A program made the position numbers and the translations under genes. Below are positions 1 to 7,524 of a stretch of 64,000 bases of DNA, piece after piece. The first letter of the stretch is position 1; every line of letters begins with the position of its first letter. Below the pieces are notes generated by a model. The model saw only the letters and a list, made by a program, of their open reading frames with translations. It was not told the origin of the DNA and ran no database searches. Source of the DNA: an uncultured Slackia sp. (GTDB taxonomy: Bacteria; Actinomycetota; Coriobacteriia; Coriobacteriales; Eggerthellaceae). Where the stretch lies: assembly GCA_934661005.1 (NCBI GenBank), contig CAKUIK010000004.1, positions 1-64,000 on the forward strand, given 5' to 3'.

Positions 1-1
1 G

Positions 2-97
2 CGCCCGATCGGCGGCCCCTCGGGGCTTGCCCGTATCGTAGGCAATGCGCCGAATGCTCGCCACCGAAGTTCATCGGTGGCTTACCTCAAACTGTAA
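2..97 (+). CDS. possible 3' end of an upstream gene (unidentified)
   Basis: An open frame enters from the left edge and stops with TAA at 95-97. The visible tail is about 31 residues and ends SSSVAYLKL. Third positions are mostly G or C, as in the neighbouring genes, and the frame would converge on ribH. The fragment is too short to assign to a family, and it contains a 7-bp stem hairpin at 61-80 that could instead be a terminator. I cannot tell whether it is truly coding. Confidence 0.22.
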   Translation, partial: RPIGGPSGLARIVGNAPNARHRSSSVAYLKL

Positions 98-100
98 TGG

Positions 101-211
101 GTGCCTGCGTTCACATTCCTCTTATTCCGAAGTGAAACGCAGCCAGCGAGGCGCATCGCGAGCGATAGCCGAGCGTGCCTCCGATGCGCGCCCTTCGGCA
201 CGGGGAGGCAC
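101..211 (+). repeat. interspersed structured element, degenerate copy (copy C)
   Basis: This stretch downstream of ribH resembles the core of the copies at 9942-10110, 10117-10269 and 48416-48524. It has a first hairpin closed by TGCGTTCAC/GTGAAACGCA and then a GC-rich segment reading GCGAGCGATAGCCGAGCG. The long outer arms seen in the other copies are not obvious. Instead an 8-bp stem, GTGCCTCC (175-182) with GGAGGCAC (204-211), closes the right side. That hairpin may also help end ribH transcription. The copy looks truncated or diverged. Confidence 0.5.
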
Positions 212-223
212 GGCTTGTGGCTT

Positions 224-688
224 TTATGCCATTTCGCGAAGCAGATTCACCATTTCAATGGCGCCTTGCGCGCATTCGGCGCCCTTGTTGCCCGCTTTCG
301 TGCCGGCGCGCTCGATTGCCTGTTCAATGGTGTCGGTGGTGAGCACGCCGAACATCACGGGAATGTCAGCGCCGAGGGCGACGTTCGCTACACCCTTGGA
401 AACTTCGGAGCACACGAAATCGTAGTGGCTCGTGGCTCCGCGAATCACGGCGCCCAAGGTGATGACGGCGTCGTATTTTCCGCTTTCCGCCATGCGCTTT
501 GCGGCGAGGGGAATCTCAAAGGCGCCTGGCACCCATGCCAGGGCGATGTCTTCGTCGGCAACACCGTGGCGCACGAGCGCGTCCTGTGCGCCCGAAACGA
601 GCTTCGAAACGATGAATTCGTTGAAGCGGGCTGCGACGATGCCGATTTTGATGTCTTCCGATACGACTTTGCCTTCGTAGAGTTTCAT
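224..688 (-). CDS. ribH: 6,7-dimethyl-8-ribityllumazine synthase
   Basis: RibH condenses 5-amino-6-ribitylamino-uracil with 3,4-dihydroxy-2-butanone 4-phosphate to give 6,7-dimethyl-8-ribityllumazine, the direct riboflavin precursor. The 154-residue protein has the usual length of the family. It contains the phosphate-binding stretch [14 protein letters not shown] and the N-terminal segment [12 protein letters not shown]. The ATG start is preceded by AAAGG at a suitable distance. It is the last gene of the minus-strand order ribD-ribE-ribBA-ribH and starts 45 bp after ribBA ends, so it should be cotranscribed and under the FMN riboswitch at 4124-4234. The protein is cytosolic and usually forms oligomers that can associate with riboflavin synthase; this last point is family knowledge. 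Confidence 0.97.
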   Translation of the reverse strand: MKLYEGKVVSEDIKIGIVAARFNEFIVSKLVSGAQDALVRHGVADEDIALAWVPGAFEIPLAAKRMAESGKYDAVITLGAVIRGATSHYDFVCSEVSKGVANVALGADIPVMFGVLTTDTIEQAIERAGTKAGNKGAECAQGAIEMVNLLREMA

Positions 689-733
689 GGTGTGCTGCCT
701 TTCTTTATGGTCGTTTATCTGGGGTTTCTTTAA

Positions 734-1933
734 TTAGACGGTGAGTATGTGGCCCATGCGGTCACGTTTCGTTTCCAGGTAATGCTTGTCGCATTCCGTT
801 GGTGCAATCTCGATAGGCACGCGTTCGGCGATAGTGAGGCCGTAGTCCGAAAGCTGGTAAATCTTGTCGGGGTTGTTGGTGAGCAGTCGCATGCTCTTCA
901 CGCCGAGGTCACGCAGAATTTGGGCGCCGATGTAGTATTCGCGCGCATCGGCGGGGAAGCCGAGCGCCAGGTTCGCGTCGAGCGTGTCCATGCCCTGGTC
1001 TTGCAGCTCGTAGGCGCGCAGCTTGTTCAGAAGGCCAATGCCGCGACCTTCTTGGCGCATGTACAAAACCACGCCGCGCCCCTCATGCTCGATTTGGCGC
1101 ATGCTCGCCGCGAGCTGTTCGCCGCAGTCGCAGCGAAGCGATCCGAACGCGTCGCCAGTGAGGCATTCGGAATGCACGCGTACAAGCACGTTTTCGCCGT
1201 CGCCGATGTCGCCCTTCACAAGCGCCACATGGTGCTCGCCGTTGAGCGTGTTGCGGAAGCCATGTGCGACGAACGTGCCGTATGCGGTCGGCATTTTCGC
1301 TGCCGCGACGGCCTCGACGAGATGGTCATGCGTTTTGCGGTATTCCTGAAGGTCTTTGATCGTGATGAACGCCAAGCCCCATTCCTTGGCTTTCTCGGCG
1401 AGCTCGCTTGCGCGCATCATGGTGCCGTCGTCGCGCATAATTTCGCAGCACAGGCCGCACTGCTCAAGGCCGGCGAGGCGGCACAAATCGACGGTCGCTT
1501 CGGTGTGCCCATTGCGCTCGAGCACGCCGCCCGCTTTGGCGAGCAGGGGGAACATGTGTCCCGGACGGCGGAAATCTTGCGGTTGAGCATCGGGCTCGAC
1601 GCACTTCATGGCTGTTATGGAACGTTCGGCTGCGGAAATGCCCGTGGTCGTGTCGACGTGGTCAATCGACACGGTGAACGCCGTTTCGTGGTTGTCGGTG
1701 TTGCGCGAGACCATTTGCGGCAGCGCGAGTTTGGCGATGTATTCGTCGTTCATGGGCATGCAGATGAGGCCTTTGGCGTGCGTCGCCATGAAATTGATGT
1801 TCTCGGTGGTTGCGAACTGCGCCGCGCAAATGAGGTCGCCTTCGTTTTCGCGGTCGGGATCGTCGGTGCACATGATGAGGCGGCCGGCGCGCAGCTCGTC
1901 AAGCGCGTGCTCGATGGTGGAGTATTCGATCAT
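734..1933 (-). CDS. ribBA: bifunctional DHBP synthase / GTP cyclohydrolase II
   Basis: This two-domain enzyme makes both riboflavin precursors. The N-terminal RibB half (about residues 1-200) turns ribulose 5-phosphate into 3,4-dihydroxy-2-butanone 4-phosphate and carries [12 protein letters not shown]. The C-terminal RibA half (about 205-399) opens GTP to the pyrimidine and carries the zinc ligands in [19 protein letters not shown] and the downstream RQEGRGIGL. The 399 residues are typical for the fusion. The ATG is preceded by GGAACCTCC-complement sequence (a GGAGG-like site). It follows ribE by 39 bp and precedes ribH by 45 bp. Both domains keep their key motifs, so both activities are expected. 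Confidence 0.97.
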   Translation of the reverse strand: MIEYSTIEHALDELRAGRLIMCTDDPDRENEGDLICAAQFATTENINFMATHAKGLICMPMNDEYIAKLALPQMVSRNTDNHETAFTVSIDHVDTTTGISAAERSITAMKCVEPDAQPQDFRRPGHMFPLLAKAGGVLERNGHTEATVDLCRLAGLEQCGLCCEIMRDDGTMMRASELAEKAKEWGLAFITIKDLQEYRKTHDHLVEAVAAAKMPTAYGTFVAHGFRNTLNGEHHVALVKGDIGDGENVLVRVHSECLTGDAFGSLRCDCGEQLAASMRQIEHEGRGVVLYMRQEGRGIGLLNKLRAYELQDQGMDTLDANLALGFPADAREYYIGAQILRDLGVKSMRLLTNNPDKIYQLSDYGLTIAERVPIEIAPTECDKHYLETKRDRMGHILTV

Positions 1934-1972
1934 GGGAGGTTCCTTTCGGTTTGCCGAAGTGGTGTGGCGGTT

Positions 1973-2659
1973 CTAGAAGAAGCCGTTGCTTGCGAGGAAA
2001 TCGGCGGTGAGCGTTGAAGGCTTCGAGCTCGCATTGGCGGTCGCGCTCGTCGCGGCGGTGGGGCTCGCCCGACCTGAGCAGAGAAGCCGTTCGACGTATT
2101 TGCCGATGACGTCGCATTCCAGGTTCACGATGTCTCCCGCCCGCTTGCGCCCAAGCGCGGTTACGTCGGCGGTGTGGGGAATCATTGAGATCGAGAAGCC
2201 GTTTTCGGAAACGCGCGCCACGGTGAGGCTTACGCCGTCAATGGCAATGGAGCCTTTCTCGACGACGTAGCGGGTGATGGCCTCGGGCGCCTCGATGTCG
2301 TACCACACGGCAACGTCGTCGCGCCTTGTGGAAGCGATGCGTCCCGTGCCGTCGATGTGACCCGACACGATGTGGCCGCCGAAGCGCCCATTGGCGGGCA
2401 TCGCTCGTTCGAGGTTCACCGGGCTGCCGGCGCTCAGCGCGCCGAGCGAAGAGCGGCGCAGCGTCTCATGCATCACGTCGGCGCAAAAGCCTGTGTCGTC
2501 CACGCGTGTTGCGGTGAGGCACACGCCGTTGGTGGCGATGCTATCACCGATGCGCACGCCTTGCATAATCGCCGGCGCTTCGATGGAGAGCACCGAGCTC
2601 GCCGCGCCGCGCTGTATGGCTCGCACGCGGCCCACGGTTTCAACTAGTCCTGTGAACAT
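1973..2659 (-). CDS. ribE: riboflavin synthase alpha chain
   Basis: RibE dismutates two 6,7-dimethyl-8-ribityllumazine molecules to riboflavin and the pyrimidine precursor. The protein starts MFTGLVETVGRV, the hallmark N-terminus of the family, and has the expected internal duplication of two lumazine-binding barrels (second barrel begins near GHIVSGHIDGTG, about residue 98). I chose the ATG at 2659 because AAGGAGG lies just upstream and the family start matches; it overlaps the 3' end of ribD by 16 bp, which suggests translational coupling. The length is 228 residues, slightly longer than usual, because of a C-terminal tail rich in Ala and Thr. Confidence 0.96.
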   Translation of the reverse strand: MFTGLVETVGRVRAIQRGAASSVLSIEAPAIMQGVRIGDSIATNGVCLTATRVDDTGFCADVMHETLRRSSLGALSAGSPVNLERAMPANGRFGGHIVSGHIDGTGRIASTRRDDVAVWYDIEAPEAITRYVVEKGSIAIDGVSLTVARVSENGFSISMIPHTADVTALGRKRAGDIVNLECDVIGKYVERLLCSGRASPTAATSATANASSKPSTLTADFLASNGFF

Positions 2660-3849
2660 GCGTCCTCCTTGCTCGCGTCGGATGCCTGCGGGGCGGGCTG
2701 TTCGTCGTTCGCGCCGAATTTGCCGGAAGCGTTTTTGGGCGTTACGAGGTCTCCCTCGATGAGCATGTCGTCGCCGAGCTTCTCGATGGTGGTTTCGGAA
2801 AGCGTCCACGCTTGGCTGGGCGTGTCGATTCCCGAGCCCCCGAGCGGAGAAGGCGCTTCGGCTCCTGCGAAAAGCTTCGGCGCGATGAAGGCCTGCACGT
2901 GGCGCACGATGCCTGCCTCAAGGGCGGCAGCGGCGAGCGTGGCGCCGCCTTCGATAAAGACGCTGTCGATGCCGCGTGCGCCGAGGGTATTCATGAGTTG
3001 GCGCAAATCGATGCGCCCGTCGCGAGCGGAGATGCGCACGATTTCGCAGCCGGTTTGCTCAAGTTCGCAAGCGCGGGCGTCCGATGCGCTGGGGGCGCAA
3101 GCGATAATCGTCGGCACCTCGCGGGCGGTTTGGGCAATCGCCGAGGTTGCGGGTGTGCGCAGGCGGGAGTCGCATATGATGCGCAAAGGGTTGCGCCCGC
3201 CTTCGATTCGACAGGTGAGTTGCGGGTCGTCGGCGAGCACGGTGCCAACGCCAACCATGATTGCCGCATGCTTCAGTCGCTCGAGGTGCACGCGCTTGCG
3301 TGCGGCGGTGCCGGTAATCCAGCGCGAAGCGCCGGTTTTCGTGGCGATTTTGCCGTCGAGCGTCATGGCGTATTTCAGCGTGACGTAGGGCGTGTTGTGT
3401 GTGATGAAATGGAAGAAGATGGGGTTGAGGGCGTCGCATTCCGCTTGCGCGATGCCTTCGTCGACTTCGATGCCGGCTGCGCGAAGTTGCTCGCAACCAT
3501 GACCTGCGACGAGGGGGTTGGGGTCGGCTGACCCTACGACGACGCGTGCGATGCCTGCTTCAATGACGGCCTCGGTGCACGGGGGCTGCTTGCCGGTGTG
3601 ACAACAGGGTTCGAGGGTTACGTAGAGGGTTGCGCCTTCGGGCGAGATGCCGTGAGCGCGGCAGTCGGCGAGCGCGGCGCGTTCTGCATGCGGTCCGCCG
3701 CAGCGCGCGTGCCAGCCCTCCGCGATAATTTCGCCATCGCGCACGAGCACGGCGCCTACGAGCGGGTTGGGATTCGTGAATCCCGTGCCGCGGCGAGCGA
3801 GCTCGACGGCTCGGCGCATGTATTCGATATCGGCTTGGCTGTGTGCCAC
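2644..3849 (-). CDS. ribD: riboflavin-specific deaminase / reductase
   Basis: RibD performs the second and third steps from GTP: deamination of the pyrimidine, then NADPH-dependent reduction of the ribosyl side chain. The N-terminal deaminase domain shows the zinc signature GGPHAERAAL and PCCHTGKQPPC. The C-terminal reductase domain begins near PYVTLKYAMTLDGKIAT and includes FIEGGATLAAAAL. I chose the GTG at 3849 because AGGAGG sits five bases upstream; a longer in-frame extension to 4050 would run back toward the terminator and has no family similarity. The protein is 401 residues, with a C-terminal extension of roughly 30 residues that overlaps ribE. It is the first gene of the operon. Confidence 0.95.
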   Translation of the reverse strand: MAHSQADIEYMRRAVELARRGTGFTNPNPLVGAVLVRDGEIIAEGWHARCGGPHAERAALADCRAHGISPEGATLYVTLEPCCHTGKQPPCTEAVIEAGIARVVVGSADPNPLVAGHGCEQLRAAGIEVDEGIAQAECDALNPIFFHFITHNTPYVTLKYAMTLDGKIATKTGASRWITGTAARKRVHLERLKHAAIMVGVGTVLADDPQLTCRIEGGRNPLRIICDSRLRTPATSAIAQTAREVPTIIACAPSASDARACELEQTGCEIVRISARDGRIDLRQLMNTLGARGIDSVFIEGGATLAAAALEAGIVRHVQAFIAPKLFAGAEAPSPLGGSGIDTPSQAWTLSETTIEKLGDDMLIEGDLVTPKNASGKFGANDEQPAPQASDASKEDACSQD

Positions 3850-4053
3850 AACTGCCTCCTGCTTATGCCTCGTATCAGGGCGCTTGCAGAAGGAAGGAGC
3901 TTGCGGCTTGCGGTTTTCGACGCGCGAGCGCCGATGCCGCATGATGCCGAAACCGATGGTCAATCGGCTCGCGTGGGGCTGGAGCGGGTGGGCGATAGGC
4001 GCCCCGTGTCGCTCGGCTCTCGCGAGTCCAAACTCCCGAAATCCCGCCAATGC

Positions 4054-4085
4054 AAAAAGCCCTGAAACGCGAACGTTTCAGGGCT
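4054..4085 (-). terminator. intrinsic terminator in the rib leader
   Basis: On the minus strand a perfect 12-bp stem (4085-4074 with 4069-4058) with a TTCG loop is followed by a short T run. It lies between the FMN aptamer and ribD, the expected place for the expression platform. FMN binding would favour this hairpin and stop transcription. I did not identify the antiterminator pairing. Confidence 0.85.
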
Positions 4086-4123
4086 TGCAAATGCACTGGT
4101 GCGCGGCGCGCTGCCGCGTGGTG

Positions 4124-4234
4124 CAATCTTCTTTCATCCAGACTGTACTGTCGGCTTCGGAGTTTCACCGAATCAACCTTGCGGCTCGTGGGCTGTAACC
4201 ACCGGTGGGGAATTTCACCCCGCCCTGAAGATTG
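4124..4234 (-). promoter_or_regulatory. FMN riboswitch (RFN element)
   Basis: The minus strand has the classic RFN order: AGGGCGGGGTGAAATTCCC, ACCGGTGGTTACAGCCC, a GATTCGGTGAAACTCCG stretch, and GCCGACAGTACAGTCTGGATG. A perfect 8-bp P1 stem closes the element: CAATCTTC at the 5' end (4234-4227) and GAAGATTG at the 3' end (4131-4124). It is followed by the terminator at 4054-4085 and the ribD operon, so binding of FMN should lower rib transcription. Confidence 0.97.
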
Positions 4235-4326
4235 GTATTTCGTTGGCAGGGACTATACCGCTGCGCTTTTTGCGGTGTCAATAAGAAATCCGAAAAAGTT
4301 TGCGAGAGGTTATCGGCGCAGCCCTC

Positions 4327-4358
4327 ACCCGCTAAATGCTCGTAGCGTTTAACAGGCT
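4327..4358. repeat. imperfect palindrome related to the one at 48379
   Basis: The sequence CCCGCTAAATGCTCG continues into TAGCGTTTAACAGG. It is an imperfect copy of the perfect 33-bp palindrome at 48379-48411. It lies between the divergent rib leader and murB. Its role is unknown; it could be a small interspersed palindromic repeat. Confidence 0.6.
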
Positions 4359-4501
4359 TGCGTCTGGCGGTGCGTTTTCGGCGAACTTCGACGCGTCTGC
4401 GCCAATGCCGCTACAATGATTCGCAGACATTGAATGATTGGTTGCGCGCTTGAAGACGTGCCCTTTGAAGAAGTGAACGCACCCTCGACAAGGAGGTTCG
4501 T

Positions 4502-5431
4502 ATGCCCGAACAGAAATGGACGCCGAGCCAGGCGCTTCTCGATACGCTCTGTGAAGTCGTTGGCGCCGAAAATGTGAGCGTCAACGAGCCCATGGCTGCG
4601 CATGTGACGTTTCGCATTGGCGGTCCTGCGGCGGTTATGGTGTCGCCCCAATCGGCCGAGCAGGTTGCCGAAGTGGTTCGCGCGTGCGGCCAAGCTGAAG
4701 CCCCGATGCGCGTCATTGGCCTGGGAAGCGACTTGCTTATTGCCGATGGGGGTCTCGCGTGCGTCGTGATGCGCGTGGCCGAAAATTTGAGCGAAGTGCG
4801 CGTGGAGGGCAATCGCGTGATCGCGCAGGCGGGTGCCACCAATCTTTCGGTTGCCAAAGCGGCGTGCGCGGCTGGTTTGGCGGGCTATGAATTCGCCGAA
4901 GGCATTCCGGGAACCATTGGCGGTGCGGCCATCATGAACGCAGGCGCCTATGTGGGCGATTTTTCTACTGCGGCCGTGTCTCTGAAGTGTGTTTCGCCCG
5001 AAGGTGAGATTGTTGAAGTAACACATGAGCAGGCGCAATGGGGCTATCGCCATTCCATGATGGCCGATGCCGGCTATGTGGTAGTTGAGGCTACGCTCGA
5101 GCTTTCGCCCGATGCGCAGGCCGATATCCAGGCGCGCATGGACGATTTCCACACGCGTCGCGTGGAAAAGCAGCCGCTCGAAATGCCAAGTGCTGGCTCC
5201 ACGTTCAAGCGTCCTGAAGGCTATTTCGCGGGCAAGCTCATTCAAGATGCCGGCTTGCGCGGCTATAAGGTAGGCGGCGCGCAGGTGTCGGAAAAGCACA
5301 CTGGATTCGTAGTTAATGCCGGGGGTGCAACCGCTGCTGACGTGCGCCAGCTTATCGCTGACGTACAGGCAACGGTGAAGGAGAAATTCGGCGTTGCGCT
5401 CGAACCCGAAGTGAAAATGTGGGGCTTTTAG
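4502..5431 (+). CDS. murB: UDP-N-acetylenolpyruvoylglucosamine reductase
   Basis: MurB reduces the enolpyruvyl ether to UDP-N-acetylmuramate with NADPH and FAD in the second committed step of peptidoglycan synthesis. The 309-residue protein carries the FAD-binding stretch VIGLGSDLLIADGG, then GYEFAEGIPGTIGGAAIMNAG interrupted by nothing, and the C-terminal catalytic part SAGSTFKRPEGYFAGKLI, typical of the shorter type II enzymes. The ATG follows AAGGAGG at good spacing. It stands alone: the rib leader is divergent upstream and a terminator lies at 5451-5496. A TACAAT hexamer at 4412 may be its -10. The protein is cytosolic. Confidence 0.96.
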   Translation: MPEQKWTPSQALLDTLCEVVGAENVSVNEPMAAHVTFRIGGPAAVMVSPQSAEQVAEVVRACGQAEAPMRVIGLGSDLLIADGGLACVVMRVAENLSEVRVEGNRVIAQAGATNLSVAKAACAAGLAGYEFAEGIPGTIGGAAIMNAGAYVGDFSTAAVSLKCVSPEGEIVEVTHEQAQWGYRHSMMADAGYVVVEATLELSPDAQADIQARMDDFHTRRVEKQPLEMPSAGSTFKRPEGYFAGKLIQDAGLRGYKVGGAQVSEKHTGFVVNAGGATAADVRQLIADVQATVKEKFGVALEPEVKMWGF

Positions 5432-5450
5432 CATTGCGAAGCCCAAATGA

Positions 5451-5496
5451 AAGAAGCCGTGGCTCGTTCGTTGCGAGTGGCGGCTTCTTTGTTTTC
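5451..5496 (+). terminator. terminator after murB
   Basis: The stem AGAAGCCG/CGGCTTCT extends through GGCTCG/CGAG with small irregularities and is followed by TTTGTTTT. It lies between murB and the convergent PAP2 gene and may serve both directions. Confidence 0.75.
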
Positions 5497-5507
5497 GGGC
5501 GTTTTGC

Positions 5508-6086
5508 TTATGAGGGATGGCGCGTGTTCGATCTCGTTTTTATGCGTGCACCAATTTTCTTCACGGCAAATACGGCGATGCATCCGCAAGCGATGCCGAG
5601 CAACGCGCCCAGAGCCACGTCGGTGGGGTTGTGCACGGCTAAATAGAGGCGCGAGAATGCGATGGCCATGGCGGCCACGACAGCGATGGGCTTCAGCCAT
5701 CGATGCGCGAGCGGCGCGAGACATATCACGGTCGCCGCGGCGAATGACGACGACGTGTGGCCCGATGGGCACGAGAAGCTGCCGGGCAGCGAAATGAGCG
5801 ATGTTTCGAGCATGGGGTCGACCAGGAAAGGTCGCGGACGCTCGATGATGTTTTTCAGTCCGATGTCGCCAATCACGAAGGCGAGTCCGACCGCCACGAA
5901 AATCGCGATGCCGAACGTTCGGTGTTTGTTGAGGGCGATCATCGTTGCGCCGACAATCGCCCATAAAGCCCCGAATTCGCCGAGCGTGGTGAAGCCGACC
6001 ATGAACGCGTCCAAAGCGGGGCTTGCAGCCTCCTGAATGGTGTGCAGGATGGACAAGTCTGCATTCTGTATCGTTTCAGTCATCAT
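5508..6086 (-). CDS. PAP2-family membrane phosphatase
   Basis: This 192-residue integral membrane protein belongs to the type 2 phosphatidic acid phosphatase family, which includes undecaprenyl-diphosphate phosphatases and lipid phosphatases. The three catalytic signatures are present: KNIIERPRP (motif 1), CPSGHTSS (motif 2) and SRLYLAVHNPTD (motif 3). Several hydrophobic segments surround them. I chose the tandem ATGs at 6086/6083, which follow GGGTAGC; a longer reading to 6254 adds an unlikely N-terminus. It lies downstream of ldh on the same strand, with a possible terminator hairpin between them. The substrate cannot be told from sequence; recycling of the C55 lipid carrier is one possibility. 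Confidence 0.85.
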   Translation of the reverse strand: MMTETIQNADLSILHTIQEAASPALDAFMVGFTTLGEFGALWAIVGATMIALNKHRTFGIAIFVAVGLAFVIGDIGLKNIIERPRPFLVDPMLETSLISLPGSFSCPSGHTSSSFAAATVICLAPLAHRWLKPIAVVAAMAIAFSRLYLAVHNPTDVALGALLGIACGCIAVFAVKKIGARIKTRSNTRHPS

Positions 6087-6217
6087 GCTACCCAGCATAC
6101 GCGAGCTGCTTGAAGGAAACTTTGCGACGATTTGACAAACAGGCAACGCCCGCAACGAAAGCGCGAGGTTTCCACAGATGAGACAGGCGAGCGAGAAAGC
6201 GGGCAGCGAAATAGGCG

Positions 6218-6252
6218 GATGCATGGGACGCAGCGAGCCCGCCCCATGCATC
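6218..6252 (-). terminator. hairpin after ldh
   Basis: A perfect 10-bp stem, GATGCATGGG with CCCATGCATC, lies just past the ldh stop. The T tract that follows is weak, so the terminator role is likely but not certain. Confidence 0.5.
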
Positions 6253-6261
6253 AATGAGGGC

Positions 6262-7215
6262 CTACAGGTCCAGCGTTTCGATGACTTCCTTCATCGTCTT
6301 CGCCGATTCATGCAGCTGGGCGAGCTCTTGCGCGTTGAACGGCGCAGGCACTTTGTACTCGACGCCGCCGCGGCCCACAATGGCGGGCATGGAGAGCACC
6401 ACGTCGTCCAGTCCATATTCGCCGTTCTGGTAATTCGATACGGGAATAATGGTCTTCTCGTCGCGCGCAATGGCTTCGCAAATACGCTTCACCGTCATCG
6501 CGATGCCGTAATACGTCGCATGCTTCTTCTCGATGATTTCGTAAGCGGAGTTCTTCACGTCTTCCGCGATGCGTTTCATAGCCGCCTCGTGGTCGTAATG
6601 GCCGCGCAACTCGCAGAAATCGTGAATCGGAATGCCCGAAATGTTCGCAGTCGACCACACGGCGACCTCGGAATCGCCGTGCTCGCCCACGATGCGTGCG
6701 TGCACGTTACGCGGGTCGACGCTCAAGTGTTCGCCCAGGATGTACTTGAAGCGCGCCGAGTCGAGCACAGTGCCGCTGCCAAGAACGCGGGTCGCCGGCA
6801 TTCCCGAAAGCTTGAGCGTGACGTAGGTCAGAATGTCGACGGGGTTGCTCACAACCAAAATGATGCCTTGGTAGTTTTGCTCGCTAATCTGGGGAATGAT
6901 GGTCTTGAAGATGGCGACGTTTTTCTGGACCAGGTCGAGGCGCGTCTCGCCCGGCTTTTGGTTCGCGCCTGCGGTAATCACAATAATTGCGGCATCGACG
7001 ATGTCGGTGTAGTCGCCGGCGTAAATCTTGCAGGGGTGGGCGAATGGCATGCCGTGGCTAATGTCGAGCGCCTCGCCTTCGGCGCGGTTTCGGTCGACGT
7101 CGACGAGCACGATTTCGCTGAACAGGCCGCCCTGCATGAGCGCGAATGCGCTCGATGAGCCTACGAACCCGCATCCGATGATGGCAACTTTGCGATCGTT
7201 GATTGGTTTGGACAT
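6262..7215 (-). CDS. ldh: L-lactate dehydrogenase
   Basis: This NAD-dependent enzyme interconverts pyruvate and L-lactate and regenerates NAD in fermentation. The 317-residue protein has the Rossmann start VAIIGCGFVGSSSAFAL, the substrate arginine loop near GETRLDLVQKN, the active-site histidine in IVGEHGDSEVAVWS, and VSNPVDILTYV. These features fit LDH rather than malate dehydrogenase, and the loop before the arginine reads AGANQKPGETR, with Gln where lactate enzymes have it. AGAAAGG precedes the ATG. It is transcribed away from feoAB; the intergenic palindrome at 7300-7334 could affect either gene. Confidence 0.93.
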   Translation of the reverse strand: MSKPINDRKVAIIGCGFVGSSSAFALMQGGLFSEIVLVDVDRNRAEGEALDISHGMPFAHPCKIYAGDYTDIVDAAIIVITAGANQKPGETRLDLVQKNVAIFKTIIPQISEQNYQGIILVVSNPVDILTYVTLKLSGMPATRVLGSGTVLDSARFKYILGEHLSVDPRNVHARIVGEHGDSEVAVWSTANISGIPIHDFCELRGHYDHEAAMKRIAEDVKNSAYEIIEKKHATYYGIAMTVKRICEAIARDEKTIIPVSNYQNGEYGLDDVVLSMPAIVGRGGVEYKVPAPFNAQELAQLHESAKTMKEVIETLDL

Positions 7216-7299
7216 GCGCGACCCTTTCTGTCCTGCGTGGTGCGAAGTGTTTCGGGCAATTATAGGCGCGTGTGGCCGTTTATCGTCGGCGAACGGCGC

Positions 7300-7334
7300 A
7301 AATATGGAAACACCATGGTGCGATATCCATATTT
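7300..7334. promoter_or_regulatory. nested palindrome between ldh and feoAB
   Basis: Perfect 9-bp arms AAATATGGA and TCCATATTT flank a 10-bp palindrome, CACCATGGTG. This is the strongest symmetric site in the divergent ldh-feoAB region. It does not match Fur, Rex or LexA consensus sequences that I know, so the regulator is unknown. Confidence 0.5.
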
Positions 7335-7524
7335 CCTATAACCATACTGGATAGAAAGGTTTAGCATGGCTGAAGAACCGAGGGGCCAATAATGGACGCT
7401 GGGCGTCTTCAGTAGCTATTTGGGGATTGTCCAACCCTCTCCATAAACTGTAAGTCACCCTTGCGTTACTCGATTGTCGTGCGTAAAGATACCCTACGTT
7501 AACGAAAAACAGGAGATGTTGAAC

